A DNA stretch of 38,573 nt from Colwellia sp. (GCA_022969215.1 JALJPA010000016.1:1-38573); one strand, 5' to 3'. Numbered from the stretch's first letter, positions 1 to 7,490 are shown. Notes: generated by a model not told the origin, from the letters alone. Numbers and translations are program-made.

Positions 1-53
1 AACGCTCCCTAACTTCTCACCATGCCTGCGGCCTTGAGTTAAGAAAGTAGTTT
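1..53. repeat. Left copy of the 53-bp terminal repeat (contig overlap)
   Basis: Identical to 38521-38573 except at four positions (17, 31, 37, 48). Both copies lie inside terL; only the right copy keeps the frame open. Best explained as an assembly overlap of a circular genome with low-quality ends. Confidence 0.85.
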
Positions 54-1309
54 TTGTTGGTCCTTTTCTCACCGCTTGGACCTTCTAAAATAACATGGTC
101 AGGATAAACGACACCGCCGCCACTATTCCAACCGCTAATTTCAAAAGGCTTAAATTCTATATGTTTGATTGCAGTCTTGAAGCCGGCACCAACACCAACT
201 GAATCATATATTAATAAATCAGCATCGTTTTCAATTGAAATGTCCGTTGCTCTTCCTGCTGAATAATCGTGATCCCCTTTACAGTTCCAACTTTCACAAA
301 TATCAACTATTGAACCTTTACGGCCAACAATGGAATCTTTATCACCGCCTTCATCTGAAACATCAGTTCCAAATTGTCTAATACCATTGCCGGTAAATTT
401 AAGTCTTGTATGAGCATCGATTGAAGCACGAACCCATTCAGGCCTTATCATAATTCCGTCAACAGCTGCTAAATAATCGCGTTCAACCTCCTGATTGAAG
501 ATACTTAATAAACCTTTACCATCTGCGCTTATTCTTCTTGCATCATACCAGGCTTGATTTTTTCGGGGATCATCACGCCAATCAAAAATGAATGTATCTT
601 TGCCGCCGTTTGATTTAGCTATTTTATGAAATAGGTTTGTGCCATTAACTGAACTGATTAAAATTTGTGTGTTGGTGTTATCGCCTAATGATGCGGAAAT
701 AGATTTTTGTTTATCACAATGAGCAAATTCATCAACAAAATATATAGACTTTCGACCACCACGGCCAATATTAATGCCTGCTTCGCCGGTGATGGTATTA
801 CCGTTTTCAGGGTTAATGATTTTCATGTAGTTAAAATTCTTTTCACTAAAACCTTTTGGCAAAAATAACTTTGGCAAAAATCTAATCTTAGAGCGTAATT
901 TTTCAAAGATAGAATCAGGATCCCCAATTCTATCAACCAACATTTCTTTTCTTGATCCCCAGCCAATAGAAAAGCCGTCAATGTATAACCACGCCCAAAC
1001 ACTAAAAGCAGTGGACACTTCAGTTATTCCTGCATCACGACATTTTTCAACGCATCCATCTTTTTTATCTTTAACCCTACCTAACAGCCAATCAATATAT
1101 TCTTCTTGTTTTGGAAACAGCATAAAAGGAAGTGTTGAAGGTTTATCTGTTGAGGCATTACGGGGATCATAAGTAAGCATCCAATGAATAATAAATTCTT
1201 TGGGCCTTGTCTTATAATATTCTTTTGCGCCGGCAATTAGAAAAGGGTTATCTTCTATTTTTTTTAACCGGCCTAATCTTTGTTTAAATACTTCTATACA
1301 ATCAGTCAT
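17..1309 (-). CDS. terL: Terminase large subunit, N-terminal 430 residues (gene split by the contig ends)
   Basis: This is the ATPase/nuclease motor subunit that cuts concatemeric phage DNA and pumps it through the portal. A Walker A-like segment (EKCRDAGIT, about residues 88-96) and a Walker B (IYFVDEFAH, about 189-197) mark the ATPase. The nuclease domain begins near residue 310 with an acidic GTDVSDEGGDKD motif and continues with LLIYDSVGVGAGF (about 365-377). The ATG overlaps the end of terS by 8 bp. The TGA at 17-19 is probably not real: the same sequence at 38537-38539 reads TGG, and the frame continues there for 94 more residues, giving about 524 in total, a normal TerL length. The family is certain; the premature stop is inferred to be an end-of-contig error or a variant. 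Confidence 0.93.
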   Translation of the reverse strand: MTDCIEVFKQRLGRLKKIEDNPFLIAGAKEYYKTRPKEFIIHWMLTYDPRNASTDKPSTLPFMLFPKQEEYIDWLLGRVKDKKDGCVEKCRDAGITEVSTAFSVWAWLYIDGFSIGWGSRKEMLVDRIGDPDSIFEKLRSKIRFLPKLFLPKGFSEKNFNYMKIINPENGNTITGEAGINIGRGGRKSIYFVDEFAHCDKQKSISASLGDNTNTQILISSVNGTNLFHKIAKSNGGKDTFIFDWRDDPRKNQAWYDARRISADGKGLLSIFNQEVERDYLAAVDGIMIRPEWVRASIDAHTRLKFTGNGIRQFGTDVSDEGGDKDSIVGRKGSIVDICESWNCKGDHDYSAGRATDISIENDADLLIYDSVGVGAGFKTAIKHIEFKPFEISGWNSGGGVVYPDHVILEGPSGEKRTNKNYFLNSRPQAW

Positions 1310-1817
1310 TATTGCTTATAGCATCCATGTAAGCTTGTGCTGCTTCTTGTGGGTTTGAATCTGCAGGCAATTCGTAATTAACATTTTTACTTGATACTTC
1401 ATGTTTGTCTGCTAAACCTAATTCCCTTGCAATAATATTAGCATTTAATAAGTCAGCGCTTGCGCCTTCAAACTTCTGAACAAAAATAATATCTTTAATC
1501 TCATGTATGACACTAGAAAAATCTTTATCTTGTTTATTTTTTAAATCAAGTGCAGATTCAAATTGTGTAAAGTAATCGCAACTAACCCCTATATGAATGC
1601 ATAACCCTTTAATGGTCATGGCGCGCATTTTAGCGATGGTTGTTTTATTTATCTTGCCTTGGTATGCAAAAGCCTTTTCTTCTAGTAATGGGTTATTCTC
1701 GCACCATTCAAAGTACTTACAAGCTGCCTTCCATAGTTTATTAGGTGTGGTGAATTTCTTCTTTCTTCCTGAAGTCTTTCTTGTTTTCCAATATTGGTTT
1801 CCTTTTTCAGCTGCCAT
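1302..1817 (-). CDS. terS: Terminase small subunit (P22 Gp3-like DNA-packaging protein)
   Basis: This small terminase subunit recognises the packaging site and feeds DNA to TerL. The 171-residue protein has the conserved pattern of the Gp3-type packaging family: an N-terminal GNQYWKTRKTSGR, then LWKAACKYFEWCENNPL, KMRAMTIKGLCIHIG (helix-turn-helix-like, about residues 63-77) and QKFEGASADLLNANIIARELGLADK near 113-137. A GGAG ribosome site lies upstream of the ATG. It is the first gene of the leftward late unit and overlaps terL by 8 bp. The family assignment is from recalled motif patterns; whether packaging is by headful or cos cannot be told from this sequence. Confidence 0.88.
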   Translation of the reverse strand: MAAEKGNQYWKTRKTSGRKKKFTTPNKLWKAACKYFEWCENNPLLEEKAFAYQGKINKTTIAKMRAMTIKGLCIHIGVSCDYFTQFESALDLKNKQDKDFSSVIHEIKDIIFVQKFEGASADLLNANIIARELGLADKHEVSSKNVNYELPADSNPQEAAQAYMDAISNND

Positions 1818-1851
1818 GGTGACTACTCCTATACAATTAACTTACCATATC

Positions 1852-1880
1852 ATTTTAATATACTACTTGAAACAATGCAA
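1852..1880 (-). promoter_or_regulatory. Candidate late leftward promoter for terS
   Basis: Reading leftward, TTGCAT (1875-1880), a 17-bp spacer and TAAAAT (1852-1857, five of six matches to the -10 consensus) lie 35 bp before the terS start. The -35 is weak and lies inside a 17-bp direct repeat, so an activator or repressor may decide its use. This is inference from consensus matching only. Confidence 0.4.
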
Positions 1881-1895
1881 AAGATGAACTAATAT
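1867..1895 (+). promoter_or_regulatory. Candidate rightward promoter for the 1938-2230 pair
   Basis: TTGAAA (1867-1872, five of six to consensus), a 17-bp spacer and TAATAT (1890-1895) point toward the small rightward genes. The promoter overlaps the candidate leftward promoter and one of the two 17-bp repeats, so the two directions could be mutually exclusive. Confidence 0.45.
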
Positions 1896-1918
1896 ACATT
1901 CAAACAATGCAAATGATG
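1870..1918. repeat. Two 17-bp direct repeats, probable tandem operator
   Basis: AAACAATGCAAAWGATG occurs at 1870-1886 and 1902-1918, with 16 of 17 bases identical and 32 bp between starts (three helical turns). Similarity extends weakly on the left side of each copy as TATATTA-like sequence. The copies lie between two divergent genes and overlap both candidate promoters, which is how tandem repressor or activator sites are placed. Confidence 0.55.
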
Positions 1919-1937
1919 CAGATAATAGGGGTTTATA

Positions 1938-2036
1938 ATGAATGAACGTGATTACTTAGAAAGTTTCACCACTGATGCAAGTGAAGGTGATTTAGCTGAA
2001 CTTTGGGTTGCTGTTGAAAAGTGGATTAATAGCTGA
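1938..2036 (+). CDS. 32-residue hypothetical acidic protein
   Basis: This short ORF has an ATG preceded by TAGGGG seven bases upstream. The peptide is acidic, begins MNERDYLESF and ends EKWINS. Its TGA overlaps the ATG of the next gene (TGATG), a usual sign of translational coupling, which supports both genes being real. No family recognised. It sits immediately downstream of the paired direct repeats, so it may be part of a control module for late transcription. Confidence 0.55.
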   Translation: MNERDYLESFTTDASEGDLAELWVAVEKWINS

Positions 2037-2230
2037 TGAAAGCATCAACACGTAAAATTAGAAACAAAGGCTATACCATTTTACAGTTTTGTGAAGCTAT
2101 TGGTTATTCATTGCGTTGGTATCGTGAGCATTGCGACCAAGACAGCAAGCAAGGAAAATTGATTGCTTCAAAGGCTGATGAATTAGAATTAAAATTGCCT
2201 GTTAGGATTCATAGTGTAAAGGTGAAGTGA
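2036..2230 (+). CDS. 64-residue hypothetical protein, possible HTH/excisionase-like fold
   Basis: This small basic protein is translationally coupled to the 32-residue ORF upstream. Residues 11-34 (KGYTILQFCEAIGYSLRWYR) have the spacing of a MerR/excisionase-type helix-turn-helix, in which a short helix, a turn and a recognition helix with an aromatic-arginine pair follow each other. That reading is tentative. The gene is convergent with the leftward unit and ends in a terminator hairpin that starts inside its own stop codon. A small DNA-binding regulator acting on the nearby direct repeats would fit the context, but nothing proves it. Confidence 0.6.
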   Translation: MKASTRKIRNKGYTILQFCEAIGYSLRWYREHCDQDSKQGKLIASKADELELKLPVRIHSVKVK

Positions 2231-2248
2231 TGGCCGTTATTGGCCATC
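2229..2248 (+). terminator. Intrinsic terminator between convergent units
   Basis: A perfect 7-bp stem (GATGGCC / GGCCATC) with a 6-base loop is followed by TTCTTTTT. It starts in the stop codon of the rightward gene and overlaps the last codons of the leftward gene at 2237. Confidence 0.75.
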
Positions 2249-2392
2249 TTCTTTTTCAGCAAGAGCTATTAATTCCCGTTGAAGTTCTACCGGTAAATCT
2301 GCAATATGCTCTTTAAGCAATCCAAGCAGTTTTTCAATATCCTTTTGATGCAATAAATTTACACTAATTTCTAATTTAATTTTTTCTGACAT
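2237..2392 (-). CDS. 51-residue hypothetical protein
   Basis: This is the last gene of the leftward spike/nuclease unit. I place the start at the ATG at 2392 (MSEKIKLEIS...), because it shares one base with the stop of the upstream gene (TAATG); the longer frame would run far into that gene. The protein is mostly helical in appearance, with leucine- and glutamate-rich segments and the ending ALAEKEDGQ. No family recognised. Confidence 0.6.
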   Translation of the reverse strand: MSEKIKLEISVNLLHQKDIEKLLGLLKEHIADLPVELQRELIALAEKEDGQ

Positions 2393-2706
2393 TAGCAGAT
2401 CCTTGTTATAGCTCTTTGTATTGAAATACATTCACTTTTTAAACCATCTAAACCAACAACGTTAATTGTTACGGTATATTTGGCACCTTCTACCAGGTTA
2501 ATAAATGGTTCAAATGTTTTTCTGTATACCCCATCAGAACCAGCAACATAAGGCAATTCAACGGGCCATGATTCACCGGGTAAATCAACACCGCTAGCAT
2601 CTTGAATAATTACAGTAACAGTTGCATCATTAACGAAAATTGGAACCGCTAAAGGGTTTGTTACTATATGTTCAATTACTGTTGAATTGTCTAATCCTAA
2701 AGGCAT
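2392..2706 (-). CDS. Probable small virion-associated protein, 104 residues
   Basis: This is a beta-rich sequence with alternating hydrophobic strands (VTVIIQDASGV, YTVTINVVGLDGL) and the segment GESWPVELPYVAGSDGVYR around residues 44-62. The pattern suggests a single immunoglobulin- or fibronectin-like sandwich, of the kind found in small phage structural proteins next to tail fibre genes. It is packed with four other small genes downstream of the spike. Exact role unknown. Confidence 0.65.
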   Translation of the reverse strand: MPLGLDNSTVIEHIVTNPLAVPIFVNDATVTVIIQDASGVDLPGESWPVELPYVAGSDGVYRKTFEPFINLVEGAKYTVTINVVGLDGLKSECISIQRAITRIC

Positions 2707-2708
2707 TT

Positions 2709-2933
2709 TTATTTACTCGATATGATAGTGGTTATTTTATCAATTTTTATTTTTGATACACCTTCAACACGTTCTCCAACTTCACCAGTTTCAACGCATT
2801 TAGCTAAACCGGCACCAATATAAGCATTTGCTAAATCTTTATCTATTGAGCAAATATCACCGCATTGACGATGAACAATGCCTTCTTTAATACCGTTTAC
2901 TTCAAGTATTTCTATCTTTTTTAAATCTGACAT
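2709..2933 (-). CDS. 74-residue hypothetical protein
   Basis: This small protein begins MSDLKKIEILEVNGIKEG and contains the segment DICSIDKDLANAYIGAGLAKCV (about 26-47). That resembles short phage proteins with an N-terminal strand pair and an 'AxxxIxxGxA' helix commonly encoded among structural genes. A gene with a similar N-terminal plan lies at 30885-31178 in the head cluster. Function not known. It is tightly packed between neighbours with 2-3 bp gaps. Confidence 0.6.
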   Translation of the reverse strand: MSDLKKIEILEVNGIKEGIVHRQCGDICSIDKDLANAYIGAGLAKCVETGEVGERVEGVSKIKIDKITTIISSK

Positions 2934-2935
2934 AA

Positions 2936-3301
2936 TTATACCGCCTGCTCTATTTCATGGTCGAATGCTGAAGTGTCAACCGTTCCACCTGATGTTAATA
3001 ATTGGCTAACAGTTGTTGTGACTAATTCTAAAACACTGCCTGTTGTTGTTGTTACTGAAACATGTGTTGCCGTTCCTGTATTATCAATGGTAGCTGCAAG
3101 CTGAGCCGCTAAAGTGTTTTTGCGACCTGATACATCACCATTTGCTTTAGTATAAGCTCCTGACAGTGTGAATGTAGCAAGTTGAAAAGTTGCTGTTGCT
3201 TCTGCAAAAGTTGTTGGTTGCGCTGAATTAACATGCAGTTCATCACCTTCAACAACATCAAGCATTAAATCGATGTTTGTTAGTGGTATGTTCTTAGCCA
3301 T
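2936..3301 (-). CDS. Hypothetical phage structural-type protein, 121 residues
   Basis: The central segment (GDVSGRKNTLAAQLAATIDNTGTATHVSV, about residues 55-83, in pieces) matches my recollection of a conserved family of small phage proteins found beside tail fibre genes in siphophages. The rest is threonine- and valine-rich and probably all beta, ending in a short acidic helix. It follows the repeat protein in the same leftward unit and is likely virion associated; the role is inferred from context only. Confidence 0.65.
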   Translation of the reverse strand: MAKNIPLTNIDLMLDVVEGDELHVNSAQPTTFAEATATFQLATFTLSGAYTKANGDVSGRKNTLAAQLAATIDNTGTATHVSVTTTTGSVLELVTTTVSQLLTSGGTVDTSAFDHEIEQAV

Positions 3302-3313
3302 AATTTTTACCTT

Positions 3314-3991
3314 TTATTTAAGAATTTCTGTTTCACCTGTTAAGGCGTTCATAATGACAATATCGCCATTATACGCATAAAATATTGATAATTCACCTTC
3401 GAGATACCCAACTACAATACCACCAAAATTTACACTATCAATTAATTGCTGCTGAGTTAAGTTGTTTACAGTTAATATATTGTGTTGAATTAACTGATTA
3501 CCGTCTAATGTTTGCCCTTGCGATAAATTTACAACTGACAATAAATTACCAGTAACTTCAGTTAACGTAACAATATCTAATGATTGTGCTTGAAGCAATG
3601 AATCAACTAAAACAACATTTTGAACTGATAAAGTTACCTGATCAACTGTTTGGCCTTGAGATAAATCATCAACATTAATTGCTGAATGCTGAGTTAAAAT
3701 TACACCGTCTAAAGTTTGAGTCATTGACAATGAGTTAGTTATTAGCACCCCAGCAATAGCAAGAACAACTTGATCTAATGTTTGGTTTTGAGATAACTTA
3801 TTTACGTTTAATGAATTGTGTTGAGTTGATGCAACCTGATCAATAGTTTGACTTTGCGATAAAGAATTAACAGTTAATAAATTATGTTGCGTTAAAGTTA
3901 CTTGGTCAATTGTTTGGCTTTGAGATGAATCATTTAGTGATAAAACCGCACCACCGCCCCATACACCCAGCCCACCATATACGCCAAGCAT
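3314..3991 (-). CDS. Repeat protein with eight 22-residue units, putative fibre component
   Basis: After a glycine-rich start (MLGVYGGLGVWGGGAV), residues 17-193 are eight tandem degenerate repeats of the form L-x-V-N-x-L-S-Q-x-Q-T-L-D-x-V-x-L-T-Q-H-N. The protein ends with a unique beta-rich tail (about 194-225). Its ATG overlaps the stop of the spike gene by one base, so the two are made together. A regular one-strand-per-repeat protein next to a spike suggests an elongated shaft, a connector between spike and tail, or an accessory receptor-binding part. No named family recognised. Confidence 0.75.
   Translation of the reverse strand: MLGVYGGLGVWGGGAVLSLNDSSQSQTIDQVTLTQHNLLTVNSLSQSQTIDQVASTQHNSLNVNKLSQNQTLDQVVLAIAGVLITNSLSMTQTLDGVILTQHSAINVDDLSQGQTVDQVTLSVQNVVLVDSLLQAQSLDIVTLTEVTGNLLSVVNLSQGQTLDGNQLIQHNILTVNNLTQQQLIDSVNFGGIVVGYLEGELSIFYAYNGDIVIMNALTGETEILK
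3413..3943 (-). repeat. Eight tandem ~66-bp coding repeats
   Basis: The units are 22 residues each, except unit 6 (24) and unit 8 (21). The core SQxQTxDxV is kept in most copies, while the flanking residues have diverged, so this is an old rather than freshly expanded array. Confidence 0.8.
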
Positions 3992-6144
3992 TAAGTTGTT
4001 ACTCCGTAATCAGCACCACCTGTTGTTTTTGGATTGTTACCAGGCTCTATTGATATTACTTCGCTTCCTACTGCCAAAGGAACGGTGGCTGATGCTGTTC
4101 CGCTGCTATATGTAAGGGTTTGAGTAGGTAATATTACTGGCAAATCAATATCTGTAATATCCACTAATACTGTTTTTGCTGCGCCATCTGGTATCCCTGT
4201 CAATGTAATATCTATCGTGGATACCATAAGAACATCGCCTGACTTATTAAATATAGGCAGGTTTATAGATGAATTATCTAAAACAACACCTGTTAAATCA
4301 TACAAAGCCCCATACATGTAACGGTAATTTGTTATTGTTAATGGTGCGTGAGTTAATTTAATAGTTGTTGCATCTTGCCTGACTGCCGCTGTTATTGTTG
4401 GTGAAAAATCAACACCGTCAGTACTTACCGCGAAACCTGTTATGCCTGATGTTGGTGTAAAATCTGTACCATCACCCTGCTCAATATTAATTAAAGTTTC
4501 AGTTGATGACAGCATGGTAGCTGTTGTGATTAATGGTAGGCGCCAATCAAGACCTTTTGAATATAATGTGGTTAATATCAGGTTTGACATTCTGCCAGCT
4601 AATATTATTCCTGAAGGATCAGCAAGATGCACAGCATCCCTTAACGGTAAATCATAATGAGTTGTGTAATAGTTATTTACATCTTCGTTGGCAACTTCAA
4701 ACTGTGCTTGCTTTACATCTTCCCATGCGCTTTGGCTATCTGCATCCGTTCTTTGCCCCACTGGAATAACAATTGTAGGTAAATTAGCCTGTCCAAGCCT
4801 TGTTCGTATATCAGCATAAAAATCTATTAACTCAGATTTAAATGTTGCTGGTGTTACTGCATGAATTCTAGCATCAGTTGAACAACCTAATGATATATGA
4901 AAGTCTATTCCTTCCAGTGCCGCAACTCCATCGATGATAGCGGTATATAAAGGGTTACTTAATGGGCTTGATGGAGTCCAAACAAAATTATTGGCGCTTG
5001 TTTCGTTTTCTGTTAATAGTGCTCTACCATCAACACAAGTATTAAGTATAACAATAAACCTATCTAATGAAGCTTGCATAGCATTCATTATAGTAATTTC
5101 GCCATCACCAGCAGTTAATGTAAAATAGCTAGTTCCGTTAAACCCTCTTGTATTTGCGTGAGGTGTCAGTGTTGTACCTTCAGTAAGTAAATCTAAACCT
5201 AATGATTGACCATCTAACAGCAAATGAACAGCAGGCCAAAATTCCGTACTTTCATCAGTTGCTAGCGCATCATTAGAAAAATCAACTTCTAGTTTATACG
5301 CTAGATTTGAATCAGGTATAACAACATCTGAACCACTAAAATTACCGCCTGATGGTGATGCGTCCAAAGTAAACCAGTCTAAACCAGAAACAGGTAAGCC
5401 AGTAATAGAGAAAACAACTCTTGCTCTAATTGTTGTTGGCGATCCTATGTAAGTACCCGAAGCAGGTACAGTTATATTGCCAGCAATAGCCCTGTAAGTA
5501 AGTCTTGGGTTTATTAAGGTTATCGTGTTAACTATTGGGCCTAGGTCAATCCATGGGCCACCGTCAGTAGCCATGTTTACACCAGTAAAATCATCATTAC
5601 TAATGGTTTCATCAACCGTTACAACACCGACACCATGAGAGCTATTATCGAAATCGTAATCTCTTACTAAAACGTCATCAATGTAAACCTTTGTATTACC
5701 AATTCTAGTGCCGCTTGCAGCGTTAAATCCACCCTCGCGAGCAAACGCCCTAAAAAGAACACCATCAACACGGGCAGTACCTACACCGATAGCGCCTGAA
5801 AACTCCGTAACGCCATCTATAATAACTATTGCTGTATTTGCATTATAATCAACAGTTACATCAACGGTTTTATCTACAATATTAAACGGTGTCATTATAT
5901 TATTATTGTCGGTACCACCTGCAAATATAGACAACTGACCTGTAGAGGGTCTAGAGTACAAGCCAAACTCCCTCGTAGTCGATCCGGTTGATGCTTGCGA
6001 CCACAAATAACCTGTATTAGAATTTGTATCCCATGTAACATTATCTGATACAACCCTGACTTTAGATGACACCAAATTACCCAGAGTGGGCGATGTCATT
6101 TCATCATTACCGCCTGCTGATTGAACTACCCAAGTATTAGCCAT
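3991..6144 (-). CDS. Tail spike/fibre with SGNH (SASA-type) esterase domain
   Basis: This 717-residue modular virion protein has three parts. Residues 1-190 look like a LamG/concanavalin-like beta sandwich (DVTVDYNANTAIVIIDGV, TKVYIDDVLVRDYDFD). Residues 190-300 are another beta region. Residues 305-530 carry an SGNH/sialate-O-acetylesterase-like domain: block I as LLLDGQSLGLDL (serine about 314), a GCSTDAR segment (about 420-426) at the place of the usual QGExD, and a C-terminal DAVHLADPSG with Asp503 and His506 as the expected catalytic pair. The rest (540-717) is beta-rich. Inferred role: binding and de-esterifying a host surface polysaccharide. The esterase call rests on motif spacing, not on a search. 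Confidence 0.75.
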   Translation of the reverse strand: MANTWVVQSAGGNDEMTSPTLGNLVSSKVRVVSDNVTWDTNSNTGYLWSQASTGSTTREFGLYSRPSTGQLSIFAGGTDNNNIMTPFNIVDKTVDVTVDYNANTAIVIIDGVTEFSGAIGVGTARVDGVLFRAFAREGGFNAASGTRIGNTKVYIDDVLVRDYDFDNSSHGVGVVTVDETISNDDFTGVNMATDGGPWIDLGPIVNTITLINPRLTYRAIAGNITVPASGTYIGSPTTIRARVVFSITGLPVSGLDWFTLDASPSGGNFSGSDVVIPDSNLAYKLEVDFSNDALATDESTEFWPAVHLLLDGQSLGLDLLTEGTTLTPHANTRGFNGTSYFTLTAGDGEITIMNAMQASLDRFIVILNTCVDGRALLTENETSANNFVWTPSSPLSNPLYTAIIDGVAALEGIDFHISLGCSTDARIHAVTPATFKSELIDFYADIRTRLGQANLPTIVIPVGQRTDADSQSAWEDVKQAQFEVANEDVNNYYTTHYDLPLRDAVHLADPSGIILAGRMSNLILTTLYSKGLDWRLPLITTATMLSSTETLINIEQGDGTDFTPTSGITGFAVSTDGVDFSPTITAAVRQDATTIKLTHAPLTITNYRYMYGALYDLTGVVLDNSSINLPIFNKSGDVLMVSTIDITLTGIPDGAAKTVLVDITDIDLPVILPTQTLTYSSGTASATVPLAVGSEVISIEPGNNPKTTGGADYGVTT

Positions 6145-6184
6145 TATTTATCCAATTTATTTAAATTAACTATAAAAATTAAAT

Positions 6185-6601
6185 TTATTTGTCTTTCACT
6201 TGCTCTGCTTTAACTGGTTCTGGTTTACCAAAGCTAATATAACCAGCTAAGTTTGCACCCCATGCAGTTAAAACACCAATTAATACAAATGATAGTGCCA
6301 ACTTTATATATTTAGCAGAGTGATAAACACCGGCTTGCTCTTTAATGGTATCTTCAATGCTTATAATTCTTGTGTTGATGGCAATAAAGGTATTGTGATT
6401 TTGTTGCTGTGAGTGATTAAATTCTTTTATATGAGTTTTAACAAGGCTTTTAGTAGAAGCAATATCTTCACGAAGAAGAAGGTTTGTTTCTCTAATTTCT
6501 TTGCTAATATCTTTTAGCTCATTACTATGTTGGTTTTGAATATCCGCTAATGTTTTTGCCCAAAGCTCGAATTCTCTGACTGAAACGTTTTCTGCGCTCA
6601 T
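6185..6601 (-). CDS. Coiled-coil protein with C-terminal membrane segment (lysis or envelope candidate)
   Basis: The 138-residue protein has a long helical, probably coiled-coil region (about 15-92, with many Glu/Lys/Gln/His). One clear transmembrane helix follows (about 99-121, LALSFVLIGVLTAW), then a charged tail (KAEQVKDK). It overlaps the polytopic membrane gene upstream by 4 bp (ATGA). Single-span coiled-coil proteins of this type occur in phage lysis cassettes, and no standard holin is visible elsewhere, so a holin, antiholin or spanin-like job is possible. Nothing specific is recognised. Confidence 0.6.
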   Translation of the reverse strand: MSAENVSVREFELWAKTLADIQNQHSNELKDISKEIRETNLLLREDIASTKSLVKTHIKEFNHSQQQNHNTFIAINTRIISIEDTIKEQAGVYHSAKYIKLALSFVLIGVLTAWGANLAGYISFGKPEPVKAEQVKDK

Positions 6602-7083
6602 GCCATACCCCTATTAATATACCGATACCCAATCCTAAAAATAGCATCGACATCAATAAAACCTGAAGTTCCGTGTTTAGTTCTATTATACGCAACATAT
6701 TTATTCAGCATCCCTAAGTAAATAAGCTCAAATATCATTATAGTGCCAACAACATAATCTTTAGCATAATAGAAAACAACAAAATTTTGATTGAAATAGC
6801 CGGCCATGGTGAACATGTTGTAACACATATTAATAAAAATCAAGAACACGATAAGAAAGTGAGCGTTAACTTTCTTTAGCCAGAACATGATAGGAAGTTG
6901 AATTGCGCTATAAATAAAATAAATAAACCATTTGTTTTCTACCCTGAAATCTAGAAAGAAACACCTATAAGCTAAAGCATGTAAGGCGAACTCAATAGCA
7001 ACAATGATAGCTATTAAACGGTATTTTTCAGAAGCACTAGCAGCTAAAATAGCCGCCAGTGCTGAACATATTAATGACAACAT
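6598..7083 (-). CDS. Polytopic membrane protein, holin candidate
   Basis: 161 residues with four to five hydrophobic segments (about 2-17, 22-41, 51-68, 73-95, 108-128), separated by short charged loops; the C-terminal 35 residues are soluble and basic. It forms a pair with the following coiled-coil membrane gene, with overlapping stop/start. Larger than classical holins. The two may work together in lysis timing or in changing the host membrane. No family recognised. Confidence 0.6.
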   Translation of the reverse strand: MLSLICSALAAILAASASEKYRLIAIIVAIEFALHALAYRCFFLDFRVENKWFIYFIYSAIQLPIMFWLKKVNAHFLIVFLIFINMCYNMFTMAGYFNQNFVVFYYAKDYVVGTIMIFELIYLGMLNKYVAYNRTKHGTSGFIDVDAIFRIGYRYINRGMA

Positions 7084-7090
7084 AATTTAC

Positions 7091-7165
7091 TTATGGGCCT
7101 GTAGGTGGTGGACCATCATCTTCATCACCACCTTTAACAGCAAGATTAATTTTATCTAAAATCAT
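7091..7165 (-). CDS. 24-residue proline-rich microprotein
   Basis: ATG preceded by AAGGT at a suitable distance. The peptide starts MILDKINLAV and continues with an acidic, glycine- and proline-rich end (GGDEDDGPPPTGP). It sits alone between the nuclease at 7215 and the membrane pair, where no other frame is open. A comparable tiny peptide with a PPP motif is encoded at 10526-10597. Too short for family assignment. Confidence 0.5.
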   Translation of the reverse strand: MILDKINLAVKGGDEDDGPPPTGP

Positions 7166-7214
7166 AACGTTTACCTTTTTTAAATTAAAAAAACATACTA
7201 GAAATTATATATTA

Positions 7215-7490
7215 TCACTCGTTTAAACTAATTACATCATCTATTGATTTGACTAAAGAGTATTCACCCTGCCATTCATCTTTAAACTTTAATTCACCTT
7301 CAGTTAATTTTTGCTTGCTTGGCGGTTTTTCACCATCTTTAATTTCAACGGCTATTGTGCGACCGTTTTTACTAACCATAATGTCACAACAATTTTTTAA
7401 TTGGCTAATAATCAAAACAGACCAACCAAGACTTCGAAAAGTTTTAACTATTTCTGGCTGGTTTCTGTCAATTCTTGCAGCTCTAAACAT
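7215..7490 (-). CDS. VRR-NUC/PD-(D/E)XK-type small nuclease
   Basis: This 91-residue protein has the restriction-endonuclease-like core seen in small phage VRR-NUC proteins. RNQPEIVKTFRSLGW forms helix 1 (about 9-23). CDIMVSKNGRTIAVEIKDG follows, with Asp36 and Glu49-x-Lys51 as the catalytic D...ExK. KPPSKQKLTEGELKFKDEW is the typical helix after it, and a final strand SLVKSIDDV ends the fold. The neighbour is another nuclease (YbcO-like), a pairing seen in nin-type regions of lambdoid phages. Likely structure-selective DNA cutting in recombination or packaging; the substrate is unknown. Confidence 0.75.
   Translation of the reverse strand: MFRAARIDRNQPEIVKTFRSLGWSVLIISQLKNCCDIMVSKNGRTIAVEIKDGEKPPSKQKLTEGELKFKDEWQGEYSLVKSIDDVISLNE

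Noticed and set aside
1-53. Possible genuine direct terminal repeats of a linear phage genome
   Set aside because: 53 bp is short, the copies differ at 4 positions, and they fall inside the terminase coding frame, which closes properly only when the ends are joined; a contig overlap is simpler.
981-1172. Open frames on the opposite strand of terminase and other genes (for example 8202-8537, 9166-9540, 26882-27190)
   Set aside because: They lie fully antisense to genes with clear family motifs, lack ribosome sites in the right place, and have atypical composition.
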